Assembly (NCBI RefSeq): GCF_019320115.1 | Contig: NC_089581.1 | Coordinates: 7,441,707 to 7,505,706 of the forward strand | Length of the DNA: 64,000 bases | Origin: Miscanthus floridulus | Taxonomy: Eukaryota > Streptophyta > Magnoliopsida > Poales > Poaceae | Direction of reading: 5' to 3' | In this document: piece by piece, positions 9,926 through 21,870 of the stretch | Position numbering within the stretch: the first letter of the stretch is position 1 | Layout of the letters: every line of letters starts with the position of its first letter | Notes under the pieces: model-generated | What the model saw: only the letters and a program-made list of their open reading frames with translations | Databases searched by the model: none | Told to the model about the DNA's origin: nothing | Position numbers and translations under genes: made by a program

Positions 9926-12900
9926 TATAACACCCTCGGTGTTACACTGTAAATCTTCTGCTAAAACACTACATGGGCATCATGTTTATGTAATAGTGTA
10001 TGTAAAATAGTGTGTAAATCAATTTCTGTAACTCGAAACGATTGTCGAAAACACGAAACGAAAGTTACATTTCATAGTCAAGTTATATTACTTAGGGTTC
10101 TAAATCAATTTTTATTAAGCGAAAATGCTATAGAACGCATATACGGAATTTTAGTAAAGTTAGAAGTACAAACCAGGTAGGTGACAATGAAATACTTGAG
10201 GTCGCGAAGGGAATTTGCTAGCTAGTATACCGAATAGCATGGAAATCAAATTTGACGCGAATCAGATCAGGGCTTAGTCAATTTCGTAAGTTTGAAAAGT
10301 GGTTTGACAAGGCTAAGTTTGACAATTTTTGTACAATAATCGGGTTAACGTGTGATGGGGTATTAGGGCCTGTTTTAGTAGCTTAACATGCCCTCTCGAG
10401 TATGAAATAGGTGGTTTAGCAATTGAATCATCGAATTGGGTTTTTGGGACGCTTTAAAAAGCATGCATGGCACATTTTGAGCCGAGTTCCGCGCGTGGAC
10501 GTGGTCACCATGCTCCTGTGCCATCACCGGCACGCCGACCACGCGCACGCAGCTGCTCCTCCCCACTGATGCATTGCGCGCTACCACTGATGTCGCTGCT
10601 GATGCTCTGGTGGCTGCCGTGTCACTCCGTGCTGGCTCTGCTCCACCTAGCACCGTCGCGCTAGCTCCGCATCGCTGCTACCGTGCCAGGCTATGTTGCA
10701 TGACCAGAGCACGTACACTCCCACGCTATGCACCGCCACGCTTGGTGGGCTCGATGCCCTGGCTGGCCCACTGCTGCCTGGCTGCCTGCCTCGTCGGGTC
10801 ATCACCACGCCGCAGCGTTGTGTCGCGTCCGCCTATGCTGCTGAGCCACCGTCATCCCATCACTATTGCGCCATGTTGTCACCGTCACGTCTAAGGATGA
10901 AAACGGAACGGAAATATCCCAAACTGAATCGCATCGTTTTCTATATTTAATCCGATCGAATCCGTATTTTCTTATCCGACTTTACCATTTTCGCTTTCGC
11001 ATTTCAGATGTTTCGTATTTCAAATGTAAAAGTAGAAAGCGGTTTAGATATTTTTCGACCGTTTTCTACTTTTCTACTTTTAATTTGAAATATTCCAAAT
11101 TGAAAATTCGGTTTAAACCGAATTTGGCCAACTGCACAGGTCATATAGCCCAATTACAGGTTGTTCACCATGCAGCTGCGTTCTTTCTACTGGTGGCCAG
11201 TTGCCCTCTCTTATAGACGGCGACCAGCCTCATCTTTCTTCACCTCATGAGATGGTGCTAAATGTCAGGAAACCAGCAGCATCTACACGAAAGCCCACCT
11301 AGGCCATAGCCCATCAAGCTCATCGGTTTAACCCCCACTTGCAAAGTCAACCATTTGATAGTTTTTGCATCAGCTGAATAAATCTTTGTTACTCAAAAAA
11401 AAATCTGAATAAATCTTTAAAATAAAATACTACATCTATTCTAAAAAGATTAATAAAATTGTTCTGACTCAGTTCGAGTTCATGTTTCTATAATATGCAC
11501 TTGATAATTATTATATGCACTTGAACTTGATCATGTATGCACTTAGTCATGCACTTGGTCTACGGGTCGGTATTCCGTATTGAGTTTCCATATATCGACC
11601 GTGTTCGACATAAATCCGCTCGAATTGGTTCGTTTTTGAAATTCTCGATAATTCGTAAGTTCGCGTTCGTTTTCGTGTCCAGTTTTACTGTTTTCGCTTT
11701 CATTTTCGTATTTCAAATGTAAAAGTAGAAAACAATTTAGGAATTTTTCGACCATTTTCGACCGTTTTCATCCTTAGTCACGTCTACCTATGCCTCTGCA
11801 TCGCTGCTGTCACAAATTAGTGCACGTGGCCCTACTAAGGCCACCGCTTATCGTTTGTCATTAATGGTGCCATGACTGCACGGCTGCACTGCCACCATCC
11901 ACACGTAGGTGTGCCCCCTCTCCTGGCTGCACTGGCTCGCAATGACTGCTCGGGTGCGGTCGTCACATCCCGCCAAGGCTCAGGCCTACAGCCGGACCCC
12001 ATTCCCTTCTTTTCCCCACCTTCCTCTGCTACCGGGCCACCCTGGTCGTGCCTTCAATCTGGCATGGTGAGGTCGTGTCCTTTCAATTCAACACGTGTCT
12101 GGCTCCGTCTTCTAGCCCGTTAGCCAACCGTCCCTGCACCGTGCCGCGTCGTACCTTGACAAGCTCAAATTTGGAGCCGGTGCCCGCTGTCATGCCATTA
12201 AAGGCTTAGACGCCATTGCTGTAGGCAGTAGCCGTCTAGTTCTCCCAAGTCCAATTGGTTGCGCGCCCCAGTCTTGCCTCACAGTCGTCCACCCCATGCG
12301 CACCCCAAGTTGCACTGCTACTGCTTGCCCAGCGCCGTTGACGCGGTCGCGCCACCATGGCCATCGCCGTGTTTGCCGTGTGCGCGTGGCTGGACTCACT
12401 TGGCCCATCCCCAGTCAAGCCATCACATCTGGTAGGTTCTAGGTGAGTTGCAGATGCCCGTCCTCTAGTCCTTTAGTCTTGGTTGTGCCTGAGCTCATGG
12501 GAACATGGCCGCCGCCACTGTAGGAGGTCCACCACCGTGGAGGGAGCTCAGGACCATGTCTCTGTTCATCGCTTCACCACCCATCACCTCGCTATCGGGG
12601 GTAGGGAGCGGCTAGGATAGCCGGCGTGATTGCCATATGCCAGCACCACCACGCCGGGGCGCGCGCGGGTGTCCAAGGACGTGGCCGTGGTAAAGATAGT
12701 TTGTACCGAGGGTTTATCTATAAAATAGCTGACTGTAGGAATAGTGTTGTGGATCTCAGGGTGGTTCACCGGTAGGTTAAGGATGTTTTCGCAAAATAGC
12801 TGAGGCGCACGGGCCTTCCCATTGTGGGCCGCTGTCGCGTGGTTGGGCCACGCCCGCGTGGGCCGCACCAGTGGGTCGCGCGTGCGCGCGCACGCTGCAC

Positions 12901-14994
12901 GGACATGGGCCGCACCGCGAGTTAGTGGGCCACAGGTTGAATTCAGTTTTCTTTTTCTAGGAAATTAATAGATGCTTTTCTAATTTGAATTATGAGCTGA
13001 TCTTTGGAAAATGATAGTAAATGTTGTAGGTGTCCAAAAATAGTGAAACAAAATTTGTTAGGTTCATAAAAATGTTATCTATTTGTTGGTGTAGTTAGTT
13101 TACAGTTAGCTATGATATTGATAGATTATTAATTCATTTAGGAATGCTTAGTATTATTTAGCTTAATATTTGTAGGAATTTTTGTGGCAAATTGGTGATA
13201 GTTTTAGCCATAAAATTTTGACAGTAGGTTTATTAGATTATTATGTGCTCACTGTAATTTTTGTAATCCTAGAGTAGGTTGAAAAATAGAGTATCTAGTA
13301 CACCTTGTTTTATCATATATAGAGTAAATAGATATTAAGAATAGGGATGCCTTTAGTTGCTAAGTTAATATATGAAATATTTCATACCTGTTTAGTGGAA
13401 ATGATAGGCAACTTAGCATCTTAGTCGGTAGAGCTAGTTTAGTAGCTTGACAGATGTATTGTATTTTAAGAGTTGTTGTTGCCGTATTATTAAGTATTGC
13501 ATCAGCATTTCATGCATGTAGATAACGAGTTGGTAGAGTTTATGCCTGTGGACGACTAGGAGTATGAGGAGATCATTGAGGAGTACGAGTAGGAGATTCT
13601 CATATAGAAGGGAGCCATAGAGACTTCAGTTGCTAACTTTGTAGACACCCCGCCTGTCCAAGGTAAGTCCCGGTGCATAATCCTTATTTTTCTGATCACT
13701 GAATATATAGATGATGTGCATTTACGTTACAAGCATTTTATGGAACCTACCTACATAGATATACCTACCTATGACTATGAGTCCTACTAGCATAGGTCAT
13801 GTAGTTACTATGCTCAGGATGTCGGTAGCATGAGTAACCTGCCGTTATTCACAATAGGCGATTATTATGATCACTCATGATAAAATGGTGGAAAGGAAAT
13901 TAGAGACCAGGTAGGGATATGGTTTGGGTATTGGTGGATGTAAGGGGTTGTGTCCTATGGCCAACCGGGCATAGCTTGGTTACACTTTTTCTCTGTTTGT
14001 GTCGGTTAAAGACCGGCCATTGCAATGGACTCTAGATAAGTCACAGATTTATTATCCTGAGCACATACTTGGGTATGGGCGCAGAGAAGACTTGTTGCTC
14101 TCTTGTCGTGGGTTTTGGCTCTTTCCAGACCCACTGATTGGAGGCAGGGATGATGGAGGTCTAAGCATCGCACTGAGTCTGGGACTCAGGAGCAGGGGCT
14201 TGGAGTCCAAGTTTGGACGGAGACCTAGACCCCATGACAGGAGAGTGGTGGGTTGGTCCTGTTTGTGCCTGGGGTACAAATGGGGCGTGTGTTTCGGGGT
14301 ATGCAGCTAGGCTCATTGATTTGTGAATTGCCGCCATGTCGATATGACTTGTCTACACTCTAGCATCGTAGTAAGAACTGAAAGATAAAAGGTGGTGAAA
14401 TGGAACGGTTTGCTCAACTCCTGCTTGAAAGTAGAACATGTGCTTACATAGAATGGCTAGATAATGAAATAATTATGACTGCTTATAATAACATAAATAA
14501 GGATTCACTATTAGTATTGCTTTCTACAAAAGGAAAACCCAACAAACCATAAAGCTTATCATATTCCTTGGAGTCGGGAAATTATTCCTACTAGTCGGAT
14601 AAGTCTTACGAGTACATTGTGTACTCAGGGTTTATTTACCCCTATTGTAGGTACTGCTTAAGGAGTAGCCATTGTGTGAAGGAGTCTTCTGATGGGCACA
14701 GACGGATCCTTGTGTATTATCGATAGATGTTTCTTTTTATTCCGCTGTTAAATTTCCGCACTCTGAATTTGGTATTGTAATAATATATCTTTCAAGAATT
14801 CTGGATATATGAAATGGACTATGTATTGTAACTCATTCTCATTATTGGATCCTTGGGAAAATGTGGATTATTTGGGCTCTCCCTTGGGGTGTGCTCGACG
14901 GAATCCGCCCAATGTAGCTCGCTCTCGGGGTGCTTAGTGTCTAGTGGAAGACAAACACCTCTGTAAGCACGTTATTTCAAGCGGTTCTGCCACA
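9926..14994 (+). repeat. 5' LTR of element 2 (about 5.07 kb, including an 885-bp hAT insertion)
   Basis: It begins TATAACACCCTCGGTGTTACAC (first bases TA instead of TG) and matches the 3' LTR start at 20096. It ends at ...GCCACA just before the PBS. No gene is supported inside; ORFs here are chance frames in GC-rich patches. The length is unusual and rests only on the PBS position, because the 3' copy is too short to confirm it. Confidence 0.7.
10892..11776. mobile_element. Ds-like non-autonomous hAT element with intact 8-bp target duplication
   Basis: Terminal inverted repeats TAAGGATGAAAACGG and CCGTTTTCATCCTTA resemble the Ac/Ds end TAGGGATGAAA. It is flanked on both sides by the direct repeat GTCACGTC (10884-10891 and 11777-11784), the 8 bp expected of hAT transposition. 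No transposase ORF is present. Subterminal regions repeat motifs such as TTTCGACCGTTTTC and TTCAAATGTAAAAGTAGAAA, typical transposase-binding-type repetition. Confidence 0.85.
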
Positions 14995-14996
14995 GT

Positions 14997-15014
14997 TGAT
15001 ATCAGAGCTAGGTT
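14997..15014 (+). other. Primer binding site of element 2 (initiator tRNA-Met type)
   Basis: TGATATCAGAGCTAGGTT differs at one base from the TGGTATCAGAGC core complementary to plant initiator tRNA-Met. It lies two bases after the LTR end. Confidence 0.75.
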
Positions 15015-15465
15015 GAGCCTACGAGTTTCATCACCCTTTCCAAAACCTAAAATTCAACCAACAAAAGTTTTACAAAAAGTAGGATGCGATAAATTATGTA
15101 AATAAGTATAAGCCCTAGCAATATGGTCTATCTAGGATAGCGGCACTAGTTTTATCTAATCAGTTTTCTGCAGGTACACTAACTTATGTTGCATAAGAAA
15201 TCGTTTAGCATACGGAAAGTGAGTGTGCGATGTGCTAAAAATTTTGCTAATGCCACTATATTCTGGCTTGAGTGAACATACATGCCGATGCATATCTCAT
15301 GATAAGAGAATCTTGTTAAACTAAACTCTCCTACACGTATAATTGGATTAGTAAATTGATAGGATGAACTAAAAGAATGCTTTAATAAATGTCCTATCAT
15401 TTCTCTAATCTTTTATTCCTAATCTAGAGGGTTGTCCTAAATGGTTGGTTCCTATCTGTTTTTAG

Positions 15466-16641
15466 ATGAACTTGAGGTTTGGTCATGGGAGCACCAGTGC
15501 CGGAGCGGGCCATGGCCTTGGCGAAGGCCAGGGTGAAAGTGACCGAGGCAATGGGAAAGACAACGGGGAGAGCCATGAGGCCCCACTTCTAGCTCCTCCT
15601 CCTCCACCACCACCACCTCCAATGACTCATGTGGAGATGATGGCAGAGATGTTGGCTGCTCATCGCGAGTCAGCCCGTGCCATGGAGCTGTTGGCATAGG
15701 CTATCGGTGGCTTCACCCATGGAGGTCATGGGGGAAATGGTGGGGAACGGGGGTGGTGCCCGTGGTCCTAAGGGACCCTGCTCTTATCAAGATTTCTTAA
15801 AGACACACCCACCCATGTTCACGCCCATGGCTGAGCCTTTAGATGCGGAGCATTGGCTTCGCTTTCTGGAGCAAAAGTTTCTGCTGCTCACTGCAACTAA
15901 TGAGAAGAAAGTGTGCTTTGCGATGCAATAGTTGTTGGGATCTGCTAGTGCATGGTGGGACACATTTAATGCCATGTAGCCAGTGGATCATCGGGTGACC
16001 TGGTAGGAGTTCACTATGGCATTCAGAGAGTATTACATTCCTGCTGGTGTTCTAAATAGGAAGTTGATAGAATTTCTAGACTTGAGGCAAGGAAGCATGT
16101 CCATGATGGACTATGTCAACAAGTTCAACCACTTGTCGTAGTATGCTGGGACTCATGTTGATACAGAAGAGAAGAAGAGAGACAATTTTTATCGTGGCCT
16201 CTCTTGCATCTTGTAGATGGAGTTATATATAGGAAACTACCAGACCTTTGGGGCGATGAGGAACACTGCTATCGCCATGGAGGGATTGCAGCATGACTCT
16301 CAGGTAGAATGGAAGCGCAAGCGGGTGGCTACTGGGTCTTCTAGTCACCCCTAGGCGGAGAAGGTGCAGGTTGTTAGGCGGGTGCCCTATCAGTCCTCGG
16401 GGGAGCATTCGTTTCGACCTCAGCAGACCTTTCAGGCACCTTCCACTCAATATCGTGCACCTACTCAGCAGGTGCAACCTCAGCATCCCCAAGGACAATA
16501 GGTCCCACCTCATCTGGGATAGGGGAACAAGCCTAGTGCTTATTTCAAGTGTGGCAAGGAAGGCCACTATGCCCGAGAATGTCCACAAAATCAGCCCACA
16601 CAATCAGCTCAACCCTCAGCTAACTCCCGCCTAATCAAGTG
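15466..16641 (+). pseudogene. gag: gag of element 2 (stops, damaged zinc knuckle)
   Basis: Starts at ATG 15466 with a Gly/Glu-rich leader and a polyproline run. The capsid-like core at about 15840-16260 includes HWLRFLEQKF and then REYYIPAGVLNRKLIEFLDL. A zinc knuckle lies near 16547-16585, but the first cysteine codon reads TAT (YFKCGKEGHYAREC), so the CCHC box is incomplete. In-frame TAG codons occur at several places where glutamine is expected (for example after FAMQ, near 15929). A functional capsid cannot be made from this copy. Confidence 0.8.
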
Positions 16642-16660
16642 AACAATTATAAAGAAGAAA

Positions 16661-17230
16661 GTGCTAGTGAGCCAATATGGACAGGTTAATTTCATGGAGG
16701 CTGAGGAAATATTGCAAAATAAACCTATGATGGCTGGTATGTTCACCATTAATTTCCATCCAGCTTATGTGTTGTTTGATTCTGGTGCATCACATTCATT
16801 CATGAGCATGGGATTTGCACACCGGCATAATATACCTCTCATGGTTGTACCTTTTGCCTATAGAATCAGTACTCTAGTTGTGTAGTTGTGCATTAATACT
16901 CTGACGGACACAGCGGGCTTAGTGTTAGCCACTCATACTTACCGTCTCTAGTTCATGGTGTTGCCTGGACAAGGCATTGATGTAATTCTGGGAATGAACT
17001 GGTTGCGTGTATATGGGGTAGTCTTGGATTTAAAGCAGAGAGTTGTTGAGTTATGACTTCCTTCTTCTAAGGATAGGATGTCTCTTCTTATGCCCTCAGA
17101 TTTAGCCTTACCTGTTGCTGCTCACGCTGAAGCCTCTCCTAATCTTGCCTCTATTCATGTGGTCTGTGAGTTCTTGGATGTCTTTCTTGAAGATCTACCT
17201 GGGTTGCCACCAGAAAGAGATGTGGAGTTC
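16661..17230 (+). pseudogene. Protease domain of element 2
   Basis: Contains the retropepsin motif LFDSGASHSFMS near 16774-16810, with the catalytic DSGAS intact, followed by the GMNWL-type segment (VILGMNWLRVYG, near 16984) typical of chromovirus proteases. Stops such as TAG at 16883 interrupt it. It leads straight into the RT linker. Confidence 0.8.
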
Positions 17231-17860
17231 TCCATTTAGTTAGAGCCTGGCACTGCTCCTATCTCCCGACACCCGTACCGCATGGCCCTTAAGGAATTGA
17301 TTAAAATGAAGAAATAGTTAGAAGAGTTGTTGGAAAAGGGATTCATCCATCCTAGCTCATCACCATGGGGTTGTCCAGCCATTTTTGTGAAGAAAAAGGA
17401 TGACACTCTTTGGATGTGTGTGGATTACCGCCCTCTCAATGCGGTAACCATTAAGAACAAGTATCCTTTACCTCATATTGATACTTTATTCCATCAACTA
17501 GCTGGTGCCAAGGTGTTTTCCAAGATTGATCTCCGTTCAGGCTATCATCAAATCAAGATTAAACCACAAGATATACCAAAGACAGTTTTTTCCACTAGGT
17601 ATGGGATGTATGAATACCTAGTCATGTCATTTGGTCTCACCAACGTTCCTGCATTCTTCATGTACCTCATGAACTCAGTCTTTATGCCGGAGTTGGACTA
17701 GTTTGTGGTGGTATTCATTGATGATATCTTGATATATTCCAAGAACAAGGAAGAGCATGCCCAACACCTTTGGATAGTACTTTGACTTGATTAAGGGAAC
17801 ACTAGTTGTATGCTAAATTCAGCAAGTATGAATTTTGGTTGGATCGAGTGTAGTTTTTGA
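17231..17860 (+). pseudogene. Reverse transcriptase domain of element 2
   Basis: Motifs in order: [50 protein letters not shown], and the catalytic FIDDILIYSKN near 17716. The family normally reads FVVVFIDD, which is kept. A TAG sits at 17700 before the catalytic box, and a frameshift or stop occurs near 17785. Confidence 0.85.
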
Positions 17861-19645
17861 GGCATGTTCTGACTCCAAATGGCATCTCTATGGATCCAAG
17901 CAAGGTGCAGGATGTGCTAAATTGGAATTCTCCTAAGTTCGTGCATCAAATTCGTCAGTTCCTTGGTCTTACTGAATATTATCGGTGCTTCATTCCTGAC
18001 TTCTCCAAGATAGCTTAGCCAATGACCAAGCTGCTACAGAAAGATTCCAAGTTTGTTTGGAGCCTGGCTTGTGAAGAGCCTTCCAATCTTTGAAGAAATT
18101 TCCTACCACTGCTCCTGTCTTGGCCCAACCAGATATTGATAGACCTTTTAATATATATTGTGATGCCTTAAAGATAGGGTTGGGATGTGGGCTTATGCAG
18201 GATGGGTGTGTGATAGCTTATGCTTCACGTTAGCTGAAAAAGCACGAGGTGAATTATCCCACCCATGATTTAGAGTTGGCTGCTGTGGTGCACGCTCTAA
18301 AAATTTGGAGGCATTATCTGTTGGGAAACAAGGTACACATTTTTACAAATCATAAGAGCCTCAAATACATTTTCACTTAGTCTGAGCTGAACTTGAGGCA
18401 AAGGAGATGGTTGGAATTAATCAAGGATTATAACTTGGAAGTACACTACCACCCTAGAAAAGCTAATGTGGTAGCTGATGCTTTGAGCCAAAAGCCATAT
18501 CAGGTTGAAGAACCACCCCTATCTCTCAACCATACTGAGGTGCTAGCTCCATTGCCTTAGTCTTAAAATTATTTGAGCAGATTATTATAGAGCAAAGGCA
18601 AGACACTTTAGAAATTCCTCACATCAAGAAATTAATTGTAGAAGGGCGTGGCCCTCAGTTTAGTATTGATGAGCAAAGTGTAGAGAGATACAAAGATAGA
18701 TTGGTGGTTCCATCAAATGAGGAGCTGGGAAGGAAGATTTTGAATAAAGCTCACTATTCCAAGTTGTCTCTCCATCCTGGCAGCAACAAGATGTACCATG
18801 ATTTGTGCCACTTATATTGGTGGTCCAACATGAAGTAGGACATCACCAAGTACATCGCAGAGTGTGACACTTGTGGGAGAGTTAAGGCCAACCACATGCG
18901 TACCCTAGGATATTTGCAGCTCTTGCCCACTCCTGTGTGGAAATGGAAAGATATTTCCATAGATTTCATTATAGGTTTACTCCGCATATCCAAGGGCTAT
19001 AACTGTATTTGGGTCATTATGGATCGCCTTACCAAGTCAGCTTATCTCCTCCCAGTGGATTCCAGATATTCTGCTAGATGCCAAGTTGTATTTAGACTAG
19101 ATTGTGACCCTGCATGGAGTCCCCCTTACTATTGTCTCTGATAGAGGGTCTGTTTTTAATCTCTCGCTTCTAGGAGCAGCTCCATGAGTGTCTTGGTACT
19201 AGTCTCCTCTGTAGTTTAGCCTATCATCCATAGAGTGACAGCCAAACAGAAAGGGTAAACCAGGTACTTGAAGATATGTTGAGAGCTTGTGCCATTTCTT
19301 TTCCTGAGAAGTAGGACGAATGCTTGAAATTAGCTGAGTTTTCTTACAATAATAGCTACCAAGAAAGCATTCATATGGCACCCTTTGAAGCTCTATATGG
19401 GAAGAAATGTGGGACACCACTCAACTAGGTTGAAGTGGGAGACCATGGATACTTTGGGCCTGACTTCATCAAAGAAGCTCGAGAGCAAGTCAGTGTTATT
19501 CAGAGTCATTTGAGTGCAGCTCAGAGCCAACAGAAAGGTTATGCGGATAAGCAAAGAAGGCCTTTGTAGTTTGTAGTTGGGGATTATGTGTATCTCAAGG
19601 TGTCTCCTATGAGAGGGGTGCATCAGTTTGATGTCCATGGCAAGT
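17861..19645 (+). pseudogene. RNase H and integrase region of element 2
   Basis: RNase H segment: PFNIYCDALKIGLGCGLMQD near 18150, then [19 protein letters not shown] and [10 protein letters not shown]. The C-terminal [10 protein letters not shown] is near 18470. Integrase: the N-terminal HHCC zinc-binding segment at about 18757-18880 (AHYSKLSLHPGSNKMYHDL, CDTCGRVK), then the core with SIDFIIGLLRISKGY (first catalytic Asp). The core is broken by a frameshift near 19110. Stops (TAG) occur at 18838, 19231, 19312 and elsewhere. The order matches chromovirus pol. Confidence 0.8.
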
Positions 19646-19659
19646 TAGCTCCTTAATAT

Positions 19660-20001
19660 GTGGGTCCTTATAAGGTTTTAAAGCAGTGTAGCCCAGTTGC
19701 TTATCGTCTCCAACTTCTAGATATTTTATTGGCGGTACATGATGTGTTCCACGTATCCCAGTTGAAGAAATGTTTGCGGGTACCTAATGAAGCTATGAAA
19801 ATTGAAGGACTTCCCCTCTACCCTAACTTGACGTATATTGAGCATCCTGTCAAGATACTAGATGAGAAAGAAAGAGTGACTAGGAACAATATGGTGAAGT
19901 TCTACATGGTTCAGTGGCAAAACCACTCGGAGGATGAAGCAATGTGGGAGCAAGAAAGTTATATCCTGGAGCATTATCCCCATCATGTTTCTGGTCACTA
20001 A
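19660..20001 (+). pseudogene. Integrase C-terminus with chromodomain of element 2
   Basis: GPYKVLKQCSPVAYRLQL is the GPY/F-type integrase tail, followed by HDVFHVSQLKKC. The chromodomain is at about 19830-19990: HPVKILDEKERVTRNN, FYMVQWQNHSEDEAMWE. The aromatic YMVQW and the acidic tract match Tekay-lineage chromodomains, which direct integration toward heterochromatin. This segment has an open frame to the stop at 19999. It is the best preserved part of the element. Confidence 0.85.
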
Positions 20002-20082
20002 GGTAGTTGCTTGCGTTGAAATGTATTTGTCATCTCTTTTCCCACACTAGGCACATGAAATCTCGGGATGAGATTTTGTTTT

Positions 20083-20095
20083 AGGGGGGTAGATT
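20083..20095 (+). other. Polypurine tract of element 2
   Basis: AGGGGGGTAGATT lies directly before the 3' LTR start at 20096, the expected site for plus-strand priming. Confidence 0.7.
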
Positions 20096-20245
20096 TGTAA
20101 CACCCTCGGTGTTACACTATAAATCTTTTGCTAAAACACTGCATGGGCATCATGTTTATGTGATAGTGTATGTAAAATAGTGTGTAAATCAATTTATGTA
20201 ACTCAAAACGATCATCAGAAATGCAATAGTCAAGTTATATTACTT
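20096..20245 (+). repeat. Truncated 3' LTR of element 2
   Basis: TGTAACACCCTCGGTGTTACAC onward matches the 5' LTR start at 9926, with a small internal deletion near 20215. Similarity stops at about 20245, leaving 150 of about 5,000 bp. Confidence 0.8.
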
Positions 20246-20584
20246 TAAATTCACATATTTTGATATTCAAATTTGTTATTTTTCCAAATAATCTCAGATG
20301 GAGATGCATCCTATATATCAAAGTTAGTCCTTGATAAGATTTAAAACTTTGTAATTGAAACTTTTTTCATTTGGGTTGATTTAATATAAAAACATTCAAT
20401 ACAAGATTATAAATATTTGCAAAAAAGATAGAATCCTATATATACTCACAAGTGAGCGTGTGGTGCAATGTTGTGCAGCTTTGTTAATTGATCTTTGGAG
20501 GCGGGCATCCTGACTTCCTTTGAAAATAAAAAATGCTCGCTCTGAAAATGTTTTTGTACTAGGGATTGTTTTGCTAGTATCATT
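20246..20584. other. AT-rich spacer, no gene seen
   Basis: Sequence between the LTR break and element 3's target duplication; it resumes at 35012. No match recognised. Confidence 0.4.
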
Positions 20585-20896
20585 ACAAGTGTCGGTATTT
20601 CAAACAAACACCAACTAGTAAATTTATATCTATTGCGCGTTAAGCCCGGATGGTGTGCTAAAAGACACAAGGTTTATACTGGTTCGGGCATAATGTCCCT
20701 ACGTCTAGTTTGCTGCTGCTGCTTGTATTATTAGCACTGAAAGGTTCGTAGTAGGGAGTACAAACGGTCGAGAGAGGGACAGGTCCCAAGTCTCTGATGG
20801 AAAGGTTGAACGGGTGCTAAGAGCTTAGATGCTACCTAGCTATGTGATGTGTGTTGTGGAATTGATCCATCCCCTTAATGGGGTGCCATGTCTTCT

Positions 20897-20905
20897 CTTT
20901 TATAG
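20897..20905 (-). promoter_or_regulatory. TATA box in element 3 LTR
   Basis: CTATAAAAG on the minus strand. The equivalent position in element 4's LTRs has the same motif (near 59303 and 48725). Confidence 0.55.
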
Positions 20906-21474
20906 ATCAAGGGAGAGCAGAGGTTATAGATGGGAGAAAGAAGAAAAACCAGAGGCTAGGAAGGTCCTTCGAAGGTGCTGGGTCTTCCTTTTCCTCTAAG
21001 CCAGCCCCACTGACATGGCAGATGGTGCCAGGGATAACACATTCACTGATCTTGATAGGGCCGTGCTCTGGCTTCGTTCATCAAGTGGTCACGTCCCATC
21101 CTGCCCCGGCGGCTGGCGCAACACACCAGGGTGCCGAGCCGCGACCCTACGAGGAGCAGATGGGGAAGTGACCATACGTCCGTACTGTAGATGATGTGAG
21201 TTCCCTCCTAGATTATAGTGGTTGTCGTATGCTTATGTCAGGATCCACATCTAAGGGTTGATGGCGGCGCCCACAACACTGTAAGACAAAAGTCAATGCC
21301 TACAACACTGTTCGGGCTCTATCATGCCGAGAAGGGCTTAAAGTGTCCGTCCCATCATATCCTGGAGGTACTTGCCCACAGGCGTGCAGGGCATGGTCCT
21401 CGGTACTATGGTTGACTTGAGTGTCCTATCTTACCCCGTGCTCATCATTATGAAGCAGCAGGGTGCAGACGTTG

Positions 21475-21870
21475 GGTGAGGCGGAGCCAGCCCCGGGACG
21501 TCGGGCGAGGCAGAGCTAGCCCACGGACATCGGGCAAGGCAGAGCCTGCCCCCAAACATCAAGCGAGGCGGAGACATCCCCCGGTCCTAGGTCATTGGGC
21601 GAGGCGGAGCCAGTCCTCGAATGTTAGGCGAGGTAGAGCCAGCCCTCAGTCGTCGAGAGAGGCAGAGTCCAACCCTCGGGGGTCGGGCGAGGCGGAGCCA
21701 GCCCTCGAACGTCGGGCGAGGTGGAGCCTGCCCTCAGACGTCGAGCGAGGCAGAGCCAGCCTCTAGCCATCAGGCGAGGCAGAGTCTGCCCTTAGACGTC
21801 GGGTGAGGCGGAGTCCAGCCCTTGGGGGTTGGGCGAGGCAGAGCCAACACTTAGGGGCCGGGCGAAGCGT
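21475..21870. repeat. Tandem array of about 33-36-bp units in element 3 LTR
   Basis: About eleven degenerate copies of a unit built on GGGCGAGGCGGAGCCAGCCC followed by an ACGTC-type segment. It lies inside the LTR. Only about two units survive in the truncated 5' LTR at 34842. Confidence 0.85.

Larger units (their letters stand above)
9926..20245 (+). mobile_element. Element 2: Tekay-type chromovirus (Ty3/Gypsy) with a very long LTR
   Basis: Order is 5' LTR, initiator-Met-type PBS, gag with zinc knuckle, protease, RT, RNase H, integrase, chromodomain, polypurine tract, truncated 3' LTR. The pol order and C-terminal chromodomain define a chromovirus. Coding parts are riddled with stops, many of them TAG where CAG is expected. 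It inserted into element 0 at 9926. The right target duplication is lost because the 3' LTR is truncated. Confidence 0.85.

Noticed and set aside
10375..10950. Several GC-rich ORFs in the long LTR of element 2
   Set aside because: Compete in all frames in a GC-rich patch inside an LTR; no motif and no start context.
12190..12868. Minus-strand ORFs in the LTR of element 2
   Set aside because: Low-complexity compositional frames in non-coding LTR sequence.
21476..21806. ORF of repeated Arg/Ser/Glu-rich units
   Set aside because: Translation of the 33-bp LTR tandem array; open only because the unit length keeps frame.
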